DNA of 64,000 bases from Canna indica. Lineage: Eukaryota; Streptophyta; Magnoliopsida; Zingiberales; Cannaceae. The position numbers and the translations under genes were made by a program. Below, piece by piece: positions 52,865 through 64,000 of this stretch. The notes beneath the pieces were generated by a model that saw nothing but the letters and a program-made list of their open reading frames with translations, searched no databases and was not told the DNA's origin. The DNA is taken from contig CP136894.1 in NCBI GenBank assembly GCA_034359265.1, forward strand, positions 34,564,501-34,628,500. The letters run 5' to 3'. Numbering within the stretch: the stretch's first letter is position 1; every line of letters starts with the position of its first letter.

Positions 52865-54495
52865 TATTGGTGAAATGGTCACACTAGAGAGGGATGAATA
52901 GTATTTTTACTAATCTTTTTGCCTAAATTCGATTTTAATCATTTCTTTGGTTACTTAGGCAAATTACAAGTTGAGTAGCAAGCGAAAGCAAAGTAAATAC
53001 AATAATGAAGGAAACACAAGTAGAAGCAATGCAAACATAATTATTTATAGTGGTTCGGCCCCAATGCCTACTCCACTACCTAAGCACCCCGCTTAGGATT
53101 TCCAAACTAAACTTTACTAGATTAATCTTATTTCCCTTACAATGAGGACTTTGACCCGAAGAGTCTCACTCTCAACTTAAGACACTTCTATACCCGGAAG
53201 TCTTCGTCTTCTTATTGAGAGCACTCTTCCACCTCAACCCTAAGGGATAACTCAACTAATCCTAGTAAACTACGTTTACACCGGTGGAATTAAGCCTCAA
53301 ACACAAAGGCAACCACCCAATCTATCAAACCTAGCAATCTAGGTTTACACACTTGAAAATACAATGAAATAATTAGAAAATACAACACTAAATGGAGCAA
53401 TAAGTCAAACAATAAAATACTTAGCTCTAAAACAAGATTCCTAGCTTCCTCTTGATGCCTGAAGCAATGAAGTAAAGGCTCAACCAAAAGATGAAAAATT
53501 CGAGCTAGGGTTTTCACAAGATTGGCTCAATGAGGGCTTAGAATTGATTAAAAGATGGCTCAAGAAGGTTAGAAGTGATCGACATTATGGAGGAAGGCTC
53601 TCATGGCTTCTTATTTATAAGTCATGAAAAGAAGAGAGAGCTCCCCTCTTCTCAACGGGCGGATTTTTATCCGTTATCGACAGCCGATCGCAGGTTCGGT
53701 CGATCGTCGATCGATCGACCGAGAGACCGCCGAGCGACCAAATGGCTTCTGCCCATTTCGAGCACCATTCGGTCGACCGACCGGTCGACCAAAATCAGAA
53801 AAATCAGCCCAGTTTGCTGATTTTTTCTGCTCGTTTGCTCGTTCCTGGGTTCGGTCTTCGCTAAGTCCTCTTATATAACATTTCTTAACTAATAATTTTA
53901 AAACACAAATATTATATAAGGATTACCCCTCATTTGGATTCAATAAAAATATCACAAAAATCAAAATCCTTAAGAATTAAAATCTAACTTTTGGGGTCTA
54001 GTACAAATTTTCGAAAACCGAAAATTTTATAATCTCCCGAGTCAAATATGGGTAGGCTAAAGGCTTCCAGAAATTTTTTAAAAATATCTCGATATTTAGT
54101 TTTTACCTAAGGAACAATTACCGACATTTTTGGTGCCAAGAAATTGTCTAGGTCATATAACCTTCCAATGAGCTCCCTAGGCTTAGTGAATTACATGACC
54201 ATTTTTTAATTTGCCGGTTTTTCATGTTTTGGGATTCGGGATTAATTTTTGGATTTCTTTGCATCATCATGAGGATTTACAACACATACTAGATACCCTA
54301 AACCTAAATTCTAACTTTCCGAAGAATCCAGAGCGTCGACGAATGTCTTTGCTGATTTCTCTAATTTTTTCAATCGAAGATGTCGTACGCTAACCGATAT
54401 GGAACCTTAAAATAAATCTTCATGAAATCATTAGTTCTATGTTTGTTATCATCAAAATCGAGATTAAGATCAATGTTAAAAATCTTAGGCCAACA
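52865..54495 (-). repeat. LTR of D
   Basis: 1631 bp in minus orientation. Minus-sense GGTCGACC/GATCGACC palindromes lie at 53690-53795 and a TATAAATA box at about 53621-53614. The CTAAGCGGGGTGCTTAGG palindromic block is at about 53080-53098. Right flank TTATA; the left end is truncated, so no target duplication can be tested. Confidence 0.8.
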
Positions 54496-56240
54496 TTATA
54501 ATAGTAGTGTCATATTATGGATGAACTCCTTGACTGTTAATTATTTTAATATTATTATCGGGTTGTTCATACATACGATTGACATCTCTATTTTATAAAA
54601 TATTAAAATTGGTGATCTTGGATTGTTCCTTTCATTGGTGATGTGCATGGTGGTTGCTCAAGCTTCGTGACGCGGTGTGGTATTTCCAGTCAGTCACGTG
54701 AACTTGGATTTGGACATGACAAAATGTATATATTAATTTTTTTCTTACATATCAAGGAATCGAAGAATACTTCATCTCCTATTATACGCAGCAAAATCTA
54801 ACTAATTAATAAGATTTATCAATTTTAGTTATTGACCATCAAGAGTATTTTTTTATTATTAATCATCTTTTAAATTATATTAGGGTCGCTTCTTTTTTGA
54901 ATTCATATAATTAAATTAGTTTTTTAAAAAATGTTCCATAAAAAAGTTTAAAAACTTTATTATACAAATATTATGAGAATAAATAAGTTTCTTAGTATTA
55001 TAATATTAAAAATTAATCATAAGAACATAAATTTCATACCATCATTCGAATAATAACTTATAATTCTTGAAAGTTCAAATTTTCAAAAATTCAAACTCTC
55101 AAGAATGATTGACTCAAGAGTTATAATTCTTATCAAACCAACATTGCCTTACTTTATCACCAGCCAATTAAGTTTTACATTCACATTGATTCTTTGGGTT
55201 TACAAATTTATTGGTGACTTTTGATCACTTCATATAGAATATATGATAGGATAATAACTGGAAAAAAAAAAGAATTATTTATTCTACATATTCTAAAACT
55301 AACATCAACTTTAACTGCTAATTGATAGTATGAAGGCAAGCTTAAAGAAAAATACTATGTGTGAACAAATGTATAAATTCCGACTATAATTAAGTTGAAG
55401 TAATTCGATTTTATTAAATATTGTACTAACTTATTTTTAAAAAGAAAAAACAAATGGATAGATTTTTCAGCAATTTTCCGATACCCGAAACATGAGATTA
55501 ATTTTTCCTCACACCGGAACCACAATTCATACAATCCAAAAATGTTCGCGTGAAAATCTTTTCACTGGAACATTGAAAATTGGATGAGTTAGATCTCATT
55601 TTTCTCCAAAAAGCTACATGTTTTTATTAAAAGAAATGGAAATTTATTGTGGATCCCTAGGCACTCCAAAAAATAATAATTTTATTAAATAATTTGGAAA
55701 TTTATTATTTTTCAAAAGTCGATAATATATTACAAAGTTTCAAATTTGACAATGAAAATGCATTATAAAATAGTTAAAAATTCAAAAAAAATTATAAATT
55801 AATGAATAATTTTTTAATAATTTTTTGAAGATTTTTGGATGTATTTTCATTGTCAAATTTGAAATTATGTAATCATTTAAAGAGTTTCAAATAAAATTTT
55901 TAAAAGTGATTATTTGACTTTGAAAATGTATTATAAAATTATAAAAAAATTATAAAAATTTTAAATTATTGAATAAATTTTTTAAATAATTTTTTAATAA
56001 TTTTAGAATATATTTTCATGGTCAAACTTGAAATTATATAATCATTTAAAAAATTTTAAGTGAAACTCTTAAAAGTGATTATTTGATCATAAAAATATAT
56101 TCTAAAATTTTTAAAAAATCATAAAAATTATTTTTCAAATTTTTTTATTTTATTTCAATTTTTGCAAAACTTTGTAATGCAGACTTAGGGAGGGATGGGG
56201 AGGGGGCCAAGATGGATACAAAATTTGACACATGTCCTTT
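54496..56240. other. AT-rich non-coding DNA with internal repeats
   Basis: No gene is recognised. From about 55690 to 56135 three diverged copies of a block recur: TATTTTCATTGTCAAATTTGAAATTATGTAATCATTTAAA..TTTTAAAAGTGATTATTTGA..AAAATGTATTATAAAAT, partly inverted (55731-55770 reads the complement of 55850-55885). 54496-55600 shows only AT-rich unique-looking sequence. Confidence 0.5.
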
Positions 56241-56285
56241 TAATTAAAAAGCTACAGTATTTTGGAGGAAAAAAAAATCCAACTC

Positions 56286-58180
56286 ATGTTCAATGAAAAA
56301 GCAAGGGCATTTTTGGATTTTACAAATTGTTCCGACTTGAGGAAAAATAGATCTCATGTTCCAGAATCAGGTTGCTGTAGATTTTTCATTAGTCAAAAAA
56401 AATTGGATCCAGCCGCCGAGAGTAGCTCCTCTACGAAACAAGGCGACAACAAAAGTTCTGCGCTGATCGGACCATCAAAGGTGAAGAAGCCTCCGGACAA
56501 GTGTGTCTCCTTCGAAGCCGGGTGCTCCTCAATGGATGCTGTGCAAATCCCCTCATCGAAGCCAGGGTTGTCCTCATCGTCTACGAAGGTCAATATGAAG
56601 GAAGGTCTTTCCCCAAATTTGGCTCCAGGTATCAATGCCCATCATAATCTGACTAATGCAATAATCCCTAATTCATTGTCTCCTAAGGAACCTGATAAAT
56701 TGAATGAGAAGAAGCCCCTGGGTTCATGGGCAGCTCTATTTAGAGAAGCTAATGCGTTTGGCAACTTTGTGAATGGAGCAAATGTATACGAAAAAATCAT
56801 ATCAATCCAATCCCATTCTTCAAATGAAGTAGTTATAGATGTGGATCTGATTACTTCCTCTAGATCAGCCTGGGAATTTAGCCTCTATGGAAAATTTTAT
56901 GGAAGAACTCCATTGTTACCTCTTGTTCAAACGGTTCTCCCCAAGATTTGAAAGACTGCCTGCACTATACAGATTGTGGATATGGCCTCGGGTTTTTTCT
57001 ATTTCAAGTTCGCAAATGGTGATGATCTTAACAAGGTGTTGGCCGGCGGCCCTTGGTTCCTGAGAAAGCAAGTTCTTCTCCTCATCCCATGGAGACCTAA
57101 TTTTTAGCCCTTTTTGGAAAGAATTGGTAACATACCAATTTGGATTCAGTTACCGGTCTTCCCCTCGAATATATTCAGAAAGAAATATTACTGAGAATTG
57201 CTTCTTGTATAGGACAGTCGGTGAAAATTGATGAAATAACATTAAAGGGACAAAGGGCAAAGTTCGCCTGTATCTGTGTTCTTTGGGAACTTGATAAACC
57301 AATCCCCCATCGTATCTGGATCATTTGTATGGGTAGTAAATTTTGGCAAGCATTGGCTTTTGAAAACATTCCCAAGCTATGTTACTCATGCGGGAAAATT
57401 GGACATTTCTCATATCATTGTACCTTGTCGGTAAAATCTCCTGTAATTTTGGAGGGAAACCAGTTGAATCAGTCTTCTGGCAATCATACTAGGGATGCCA
57501 ATTCAGGGATGGTACCCTCAATTTCCAAGGCCTCACCATCTAGTACAACTTCTACAAGTGATAATCTATATGGTCCTTGGATAATTGTCAACCGAAAGAA
57601 AAAATTCCCAGGGAAAAAGAAAGTACCTAATGGGTTGAAACTTCTAACCCCTATGATACTATTGCTGATCAATGCGAGGAAAAATAGTAGTGGATTCATC
57701 CAACCTGAACACACAGTGGTTGAGTAGTTTGGGATGTGATTCTAATGCCCAACAAGGGTCTCAAATTAGCAATCCTTTTGCCGAAAAAAAAACTCAATTG
57801 TCCAAAATGATTCAGCAGAACATGGATGTGGAGGAATTCAATGCACCCAAATTGAGAAGCATTCCTGTTAAGATTAACATGGAGGAGAGAGTTGAGTCCT
57901 TGCACAAGAAATTGACAGATACTTTTGCAATTGCTGTCAACAAAGTAATTGAAAATGCTGGCTTGCAACAGGAGGATGTTGACATGGATTTTTGTACCCA
58001 ACAAAGAAGTGATTCAAAAATTAGAAAGTCGGTAAGCCAAACTATTCATCCAAATAGTTTTCCACTAAATTTGAAGCAAAATAAAGCAAAATAGAAAAGA
58101 CTCTCTAAGGAAATATCTGTGATAAGCTCGGATGGAGATCCTGACACAGGTCAGAATGCTGGTGTAGATTCTTCCTTAAT
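56286..58180 (+). pseudogene. LINE ORF1 (DUF4283 and zinc knuckle)
   Basis: ORF1 proteins of plant L1 elements bind the RNA. The possible start ATG is at 56286. 'GSWAALFREANAFG' (56729) leads to a DUF4283-like block: 'LYGKFYGRTPLLPLVQTVLPKI', a stop at 56949, 'GFFYFKFANGDDLNKVLAGGPWF' (56986-57060), a stop near 57104, '..IPIWIQLPV' (57134). A shift follows, then '..KLCYSCGKIGHFSYHC' (57376-57423), a CCHC knuckle. From 57672 a Ser-rich tail is readable in another frame to 58094. Three or more disabling changes. Followed directly by ORF2. Confidence 0.82.
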
Positions 58181-58799
58181 ACATATCAAATGAAGATACT
58201 AGTGTGGAATATCAGGGGTGGCCTGAAAAGCTCAGGTTGGGACTACCTCTATCAACTATTAAAGAATAACAAACCAGATGCTATTCTTCTTGTGGAGACT
58301 CACCTGGACAAGGACAACTCTGAATTATGTATAAATAGTTTGGAAAAGATTGGTTGGGCACCCATTTTCCTGGTGATGGTAGAGCTGGGAGAATTATTTT
58401 TGTTTGGAAGAAAGATTATTTTCAAGTTAAACCTGTCTATAGTTGTCCTCAAGCAATCCATTGTAGGCTTTTAGGTTTTCAACCTTGATCTTAATCTCTT
58501 AATCTCGGTTTTGATGATAACAAACATGGAACTAATATTTCGTCGAGAAATCTTTCAGGTTCCATATCAATTAGCATTCGATATCCTCGATCGGATAAAT
58601 CAGAAGAAATCGGAAAATCGGAAGGACATTGATCGTCGCGCTCGGGTTCATCGCGAAATTTCTCGAAGATCAACGTGTGCACCAAAGTCGTCTTGGACGG
58701 GCTCAAAGATCACATGGAAAGCTCTCCTAGATGATGCTCATTGAAAGTCGGAACCCAGAAATAAAGCGTGCAAGAAAAAGGGCTGAAAATTCAATTCAG

Positions 58800-59112
58800 C
58801 CTAAGTTCGGTCGACCGGGCGATCGACCAAATAGGGTAAGGAAAATGGCACCAGGCATTTCGGTCGACCGAACAGTGCCTAATAGAGGCAGAAGCTACTT
58901 CAGTCGACCGGGCAGTCGACCGATCGAGGCCCAAAATGGTCATTAGCTCTATCGATCGACCAACCGATCGACCGACCTGCGTTTGCTGAAGATGCAAGAT
59001 CGCGTCGGTCGACCGACTGATCGATCGAATGCGGGATCGAAGGATCTTGCGTCTGGGCGGTTGACTCGTCGGTCGAATGACTGGTCGATCGGTCGGTCGA
59101 CCGACCAATCGA
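58800..59112 (+). repeat. Cluster of GGTCGACC/GATCGACC palindromes in U3
   Basis: More than a dozen GGTCGACC, CGATCGACC or GATCGATCGACC-type sites within about 310 bases upstream of the TATAAATA box. Equivalent smaller clusters lie at 60262-60535, 30020-30175, 53690-53795, 15885-16075, 8995-9080 and 32380-32570, always in U3 of the LTR. Confidence 0.85.
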
Positions 59113-59542
59113 CTAGCGGCCTGCAACGGATAGTTTTCTATTCGTTGAGCTGTCGTTTCTTCATGAGGGTATAAATATACCTCATATAACTTCTTTTAAT
59201 CCTCTCCCTCCACTCTTACAGATTTATTGAGAAATTAAAAGGGAGTTTTTAAGCCTTCCAAGAGATTGATTGTAGTGTGCTCTGCTTCTCCGTCGAGTTC
59301 TTCTTCAAGTGCCAACTGCTCCTCAACTCGGGTGTTGATTCAAGCTCTACTACTCAACGAGTTGAAGGATTGCAAAAGAACGTTTAATATTGGTTTTCTC
59401 TTTAAGCTATTTTGATTGTATTTTAACTGTTATTTAAACTGTTTTTGGATTTGTGTTTGTACGAAGACCAGGTGTTTGGTCAATTCATTTTCATGCTTAT
59501 TTCGGTAAGGAAAATGGCACCAGCCATTTCGGTCGACCGGTC

Positions 59543-60258
59543 TGTCACGGGCCAATTGTTTTGAGCGGAAGAACCCGTGCGGCACCCTTGCATCCCGTGC
59601 AAGGGATAAGCCTTAATCCCGAATCCGTCCCGAATTGGGCTTCCCGACTTAACATCGCGGGGCATACGTTGGACCACGTGCCAACCTCGCACTCCATGTC
59701 CGCGCCCCCAAAAGACCATGTTGGCCGAATGGTTTTTGAAGGCATAAAGCAAAAACAACATTACAGGACTATGGACGCAAGAAAACATAAAACCGGGTGT
59801 AGGACGAGCTCCGCAATTGTCTTGGGCGAAGAACGACATGTCGCATGCCCATATGGGCCACTCGTTCGTCTCCGCCCAAGGCAACCGCTTTGTTTGCCAA
59901 CGCTCTCCTACACTATACATGAGGCCTCTAACCCCCAAGTGCCACCCCCAAGGTTCCTCAAAGCACGAGTAGCATGACAAAATTTGGGCCACCCGACGGG
60001 GTGATTTTCCGTGGCCACGGCCATGACGAAATGAACACAAGGTTTTCCGCTTAGCCGTGACGGATGAACCAAATGTCGAATGACCCCAACATGCATACAA
60101 CTCGTACCACGGACCCATGGGGATCGCACAAGAGGTTTTACAAGTACGAACTAGAAATAAAGGCAAAATTACATGGACGCGAAAACATATTTACAAATAT
60201 GTAGGGAACATTCCGTCATGATTCATCGTCGCTCGGGCGCATCGAAAAGTCCCTAACA
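59543..60258. mobile_element. TRIM- or solo-LTR-like insertion, 716 bp
   Basis: GC-richer than its host LTR, starts TGTCACGGGCC and ends TCCCTAACA, flanked by GGTC at 59539-59542 and 60259-60262. TGT...ACA ends suggest an LTR, although the duplication is only 4 bp and overlaps a repetitive GGTCGACC tract. The 228-codon minus-strand frame and overlapping plus-strand frames have no recognisable domain. Confidence 0.6.
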
Positions 60259-63200
60259 GGTCGGTCTACCGAACAGTGCCTAATAGAGGCAGAAGCTACT
60301 TCGGTCGACCGGGCGATCGACCGATCGAGGCCCAAAATGGGCAGTAGCTCTGTCGCTCGACCAACCGGTCGACCGACCTGCGTTTGCTGAAGATGCAAGA
60401 TCGCGTCGGTCGACCGAATACGGGATCGAAGGATCTTGCGTCTGGGCAGTCGACCCGTCGATCGACCGACCAAAGAGAAAAAGCGACGGTTGAATGACCG
60501 GTCGATCGGTCAATCGACCGACCAATCGACCGGCGGCCTACAACGGATAGTTTTCTATTCGTTGAGCTGTCGTTTCTTCATGAGGGTATAAATATATCTC
60601 ATATAACTTCTTTTAATCCTCTCCCTCCACTCTTATAGATTTATTGAGCAATTAAAAGGAAGTTTTTAAGCCTTCCAAGAGATTGATTGCAGCGTGCTCT
60701 GCTTCTCCGTCGAGTTCTTCTTCAAGCGCCAACTGCTCCTCAACTCGGGTGTTGATTCAAGCTCTACTACTCGACGAGTTGAAGGATTGCAAAAGAGTGT
60801 TTAATATTGGTTTTCTCTTTAAGCTCTTTTGTTGGTATTTTAACTATTATTTAAACTGTTTTTGGATTTGTGTTTGTACGAAGATCAGGTGTTTGGTCTT
60901 GTGTGTGAAAGTTGTTACCTTGGTGAAAAGGTGTAAAGTCACTTGTGTAAACTTAGTGTTACTAGGATTAGATTAGTTGTCCCATAGGGTTGAGGTGGAA
61001 GAGTGCTCTCGATAAGAAGGCGGAGACTTCCGTGTGTGGAAGTACCTTAGGTCGAGAGTGTGACTCTTCGAGTGAAAAGTCCTCTGTGTAACGGAAATCG
61101 AATTAATCTAGTAAAACTAGTTTGGAAATCCTAAGCGGGGTGCTTAGGTAGTGGAGTAGGCATTGGGGCCAAATCACTATAAATCTTGTGTTTGCATTGT
61201 TATATTTGGTTGTGTTTAATTGCTTTATCATTTATAGCTTCCGCATCGAATTATAAATTGTCTAAACGATTTAAGTAAACGATTAAATTAGAATTTAGGC
61301 TAATAGGAAATAGTAAACACACTATTCACCCCCCCTCCAGTGTCGTCATTTCTCTTTCACCCATGTCATGATAAACAAGAAGGGTGAAACCCCATGGTTA
61401 TTTACAGGACTTTATGCAAACACTAAAGGTAAAAAAAGGATGCTTCTTTGGGAGTTGTTAAAGAACATAGATTCTTTAGATGTCCCATGGATGATTGCTG
61501 GTGACTTTAATTGTGTGGACAAACCCGAAGATAAACTTGGTGGGAAACCTCTACAGATGGGTAATTCTTTGAACTCCTTCAAGTCTCTATGTCTAGCTGC
61601 AGGCTTCATGGATCTAAATTTCATTGGCCCTCGTTTCACTTGGTGCAACAATAGAATAGGCAATCAAAGAATCATGGCAAGACTTGACAAAGCCTATGCC
61701 AATACCAAATGGTTATCAATTTTTCATAGAACAGCTGTATTTCACTTAGAAAAAGTGGCTTCTGATCATAGGCCTATCTTGATTGATACTCATCCAAACA
61801 AATCACCAAAGGGCACTAGAAGAGATTTTACCTTTGAACTATACTGGTTTGAGTACCCTGAGATTGAAAAATTTATATCCAAAATCTGGGAGAAAGATAA
61901 ATGGGGAAACAAAGCAATGGACAACTTCAGCAACTGCCTTGGGAAACTAAGCAATTCTCTAACATCATGGAGTAAAAATGTAATTGGATCCCTTGAGAGT
62001 AAGTTCAAAGAGGCCATGGATGAACTAAGAATCTTAGAAGACCTGGACTCAAGGGATTGTTGCAATGAGTTAGATATTCAAAGACTTAGAAGCCTTAACA
62101 GTAAGGTGATGGCTCTCAATAGACAAATCCACATAAAATTGTGGTCTAAGTCATGAGCAAAATGGATGGAATATAATGACAAGAACACAAAGTTTTTTCA
62201 CAACATTACAAAGTTTAGAAAGAGAATCAATTCTATTTTTGAGATTGAAACTGATGGAAGACTTATTTCTGGTCCTAAAGATATAGTAAATGAGTTTGCT
62301 TTCAAGTATAGGGAGCTCTGGAAAGATGAACCAGTGGATCTTTCTTTTTTTGAACAATTCAGAAGCTTAAATTGGAAAGGTATTCCCAATACTTCCCATC
62401 AAAGTTTAACTGCAAACTTCACTATGGAGGAAATTAAATGGGCTCTCAATGGCATGGGTAGAGGGAAAGCACCAGGTCCGGATGGATTTGGAGTTGAGTT
62501 TTATGTAAAATACTGGGACCTTCTAAGGAACTCAATTTCAAAGGCTTTCAATGAATTCCATGATTCTTCAGTTATTCCAAACTCTTGGGGCAATACAAAG
62601 CTTATTTTCATTCCCAAGAAGGACAATCCAAGGATGATAAATGACTTTAGACCTATATCACTATGTAATGTTATTTACAAATTGCTTGCTAAGGTCCTTG
62701 TAAACAGGCTCAAACCCCTTATGGGCATGCTAATTTCTAAAGAGCAATGTGCTTTCATTGAGAAGAGACTTCTTCGGGATAATATCATGGTTGCCTCTGA
62801 GATTGTGCACTTAATTCAGAAATCAAAAAAAAAGTTTCCTTATTTCATTCTAAAGCTTGATCTTGAAAAAGCATTCGATAGAGTCTCATGGCCAGCACTT
62901 GACAAGATGATAGAATTCATGAACTTCCCAACGTGTTCAGAAAATTGGCTCCTCACTTGCTTAAACTCAGCTGAATTTACTTGCTGCATTAATGGAACTT
63001 CTGCCAAATTCAAAAGCTACAAAGGAGAGAGGCAAGGTGATCCTCTATCACCTTATTTCTTTATTACTCTTCAAGAATTGCTCTCATTGATTATTGAAAA
63101 GTACATTGCTGATGGTAAATTTAAATGCTTCAAATACAAAGATATTACTGTTAGCCATTTGTTTTTCGCTGATGATGTCTTAATCTTTGCTAAATGCAAT

Positions 63201-63339
63201 AAGAAGATGTTATCTAGTATATTGGAGGTGTTAGACAAGTACTGTCTTGCCACAAATCAAAGGTTGAATAGAGCTAAATCTGAATTGCTCTTCCCTCAAC
63301 AATGCTCACCCAAACTTAAGTCTGAAATCTGTGGTTGTA

Positions 63340-64000
63340 TGAATGGTTAGTTATGCCATTCGGGCTTAAGAATGCCCCGGCCATTTTTCAACGCAAAATG
63401 GACACATGCTTTGCTGGTACAGAGAGCTTCATTGCAATTTATGTTGATGACATCCTGGTTTTCTCCGAGGACGAAGAACAACATGCAGAGCATCTTAAGA
63501 AAATGCTATCCATATGTGAGAAATGGGGATTAGTGTTATCCCCTACAAAGATCAAAATAGCAACACCAGAAGTTGAATTCTTATGAGCAATCATTGGAGA
63601 CCACAAAATCAAACTACAACCCCACATAATAAAAAAAATTGTTAGCTTCGATGAAAGCAAGCTCCAAGAGAAACAGGCCTAAGATCATGGCTTGGTATTC
63701 TGAACTATGCACGGAATTATATTCCCAACCTGGGAACACTATTGGGACCCTTGTACTCTAAGACAGGCCCCCATGCTGACAAGAGGATAAAAAGCTCAGA
63801 TAAGGAACTTATCAAAAGGATCAAGAACCTAGTACAGAACCTCCCTGACTTAGAACTTCCTCAACCAGGAGCCTACATAATTTTAGAAACCGACGGATGT
63901 ATGGAGGGTTGGGGTGGAATTTGCAAGTGGAAAAAGAAGAAGGGAGACCCCAGGAGTTCAGAAAGAATCTGTGCATATGCAAGCGGCAAATTTCCCACAG
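63340..64000 (+). pseudogene. Endogenous caulimovirid-like RT/RNase H fragment
   Basis: An RT piece in the viral style (MPFGLKNAP motif at about 63352-63378; YVDDIL at about 63440-63457) is followed, after a stop near 63584 and frameshifts, by the connection region and an RNase H start with ETDGCMEGWGG (about 63886-63918), a combination typical of plant pararetroviruses (Caulimoviridae) rather than Copia or LINE RTs. It lacks the upstream part of RT and begins exactly where LINE ORF2 ends. The window ends inside RNase H. With the stops it is a dead remnant; the genus cannot be told from this piece. Confidence 0.75.

Larger units (their letters stand above)
51446..54495 (-). mobile_element. 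D: minus-strand C-related Copia element, truncated after gag
   Basis: Minus sense: LTR 54495-52865 (TGTTGGCCTAAGATTTT...TTTCACCAATA), primer site 52862-52851, gag 52796-51456, then truncation. LTR details (CTAAGCGGGGTGCTTAGGTAGTGG, GGTCGACC sites near 53690-53795) match B-type LTRs. Gag matches C gag. So B LTRs and C/D gag probably belong to one superfamily of elements. No pol can be seen because the copy ends at 51446. Confidence 0.82.
58462..61359 (+). mobile_element. B-type LTR insertion in LINE ORF2, internally duplicated, target duplication (T/C)CCAT
   Basis: Starts TGTAGGCTTTTAGG and ends TCTCTTTCA, flanked by TCCAT (58457-58461) and CCCAT (61360-61364). Removing it and one copy leaves the endonuclease frame open. 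The LTR runs normally to about 59484, then returns to an earlier point (GGTAAGGAAAATGGCACCAG, 59506 against 58836) and runs to its true end, so about 650 bp are present twice. The second copy holds a further insertion (59543-60258). TATAAATA at 59170 and 60587. No gag or pol: a solo LTR with internal duplication. Confidence 0.85.
58190..63345 (+). pseudogene. LINE ORF2 (endonuclease and reverse transcriptase), split by an LTR
   Basis: 'MKILVWNIRGGLKSSGW' (58190) starts the apurinic-type endonuclease that nicks target DNA. It includes 'VETHLDKDNSE', then a shift near 58370 and the LTR insertion at 58462-61359. The frame resumes 'INKKGETPWLFTGLYAN', with 'IAGDFNCVDKPEDKLGG' (61493) and 'SDHRPIL' (61761). 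A stop at 62154 is followed by RT blocks 'APGPDGF' (62471), 'DFRPISLCNVIYKLLAKVL' (62643), 'LDLEKAFDRVSW' (62857), 'GERQGDPLSPYFF' (63025) and FADDVLIFA (63165-63191). It breaks off at about 63345 against caulimovirid-like sequence. Catalytic motifs are well kept, so the element was functional recently. No 3' tail in the window. Confidence 0.92.

Noticed and set aside
59480..60166. 228-codon minus-strand frame
   Set aside because: Lies in the TRIM-like insertion, runs across its border, has no recognisable domain and overlaps other open frames in GC-richer DNA.

Overview
This is a transposon-dense stretch of a flowering-plant nuclear genome. Evidence: AT-rich sequence, LTR retrotransposons primed by initiator-Met tRNA (TGGTATCAGAGC), Sirevirus-type and other Copia elements, Ty3/Gypsy pieces, an L1-type LINE, CACTA, hAT and PIF/Harbinger DNA transposons, and exons of a plant RhoGDI. 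I cannot tell monocot from eudicot. No rRNA, tRNA or CRISPR array is seen, and no complete host gene. The one intact long reading frame is a CACTA transposase.

Layout. 1-2182: a Gypsy-like LTR. 2183-17420: a decayed minus-strand Sirevirus (S1) with tandem PPT-bearing 3' repeats, an env-like/'putative plant transposon protein' gene, gutted pol and a split gag. S1 is interrupted by an LTR-type insertion at 3243-4687 (target duplication TCTGA) and by a complete plus-strand Copia element A1 (8648-16825, target duplication TGAAG). A1 itself carries a truncated minus-strand retroelement. 17423-18476: a small expressed-gene-like fragment and three correctly phased exons of a Rho GDP-dissociation inhibitor, cut off by a minus-strand Copia element (18531-23664) that contains a Tourist MITE. 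25090-29213: a CACTA remnant holding a hAT MITE, then minus-strand element A3. 29214-32094: LTR pieces and a Ty3/Gypsy gag-protease fragment.

32095-51358 is a Russian-doll nest. Plus-strand Copia A2 has a gag-only (TR-GAG-like) element C (33275-47648) inside its 5' LTR. C in turn holds a full-length CACTA transposon (36149-43522, target duplication TCA) and a foldback MITE (44054-44379, target duplication ATA). The CACTA element has an intact 1159-residue transposase, a six-exon second gene (Ptta/En/Spm type), a 234-bp tandem array, a long hairpin and GCAACGGC subterminal repeats.

51446-54495: a minus-strand gag-only element D. 54496-56240: AT-rich non-coding DNA. 56262-63345: an L1-type LINE whose ORF2 is split by a large internally duplicated LTR (58462-61359), which itself holds a TRIM-like insertion. 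63340-64000: a caulimovirid-like reverse transcriptase/RNase H fragment abutting the LINE.

Functionally, only the CACTA element might still make protein able to act on DNA: the transposase would act together with the second-gene product on the terminal and subterminal repeats. Everything else is dead or dependent on proteins made elsewhere. Several insertions could be placed to the base because removing the insert plus one target duplication restores an uninterrupted flanking frame.
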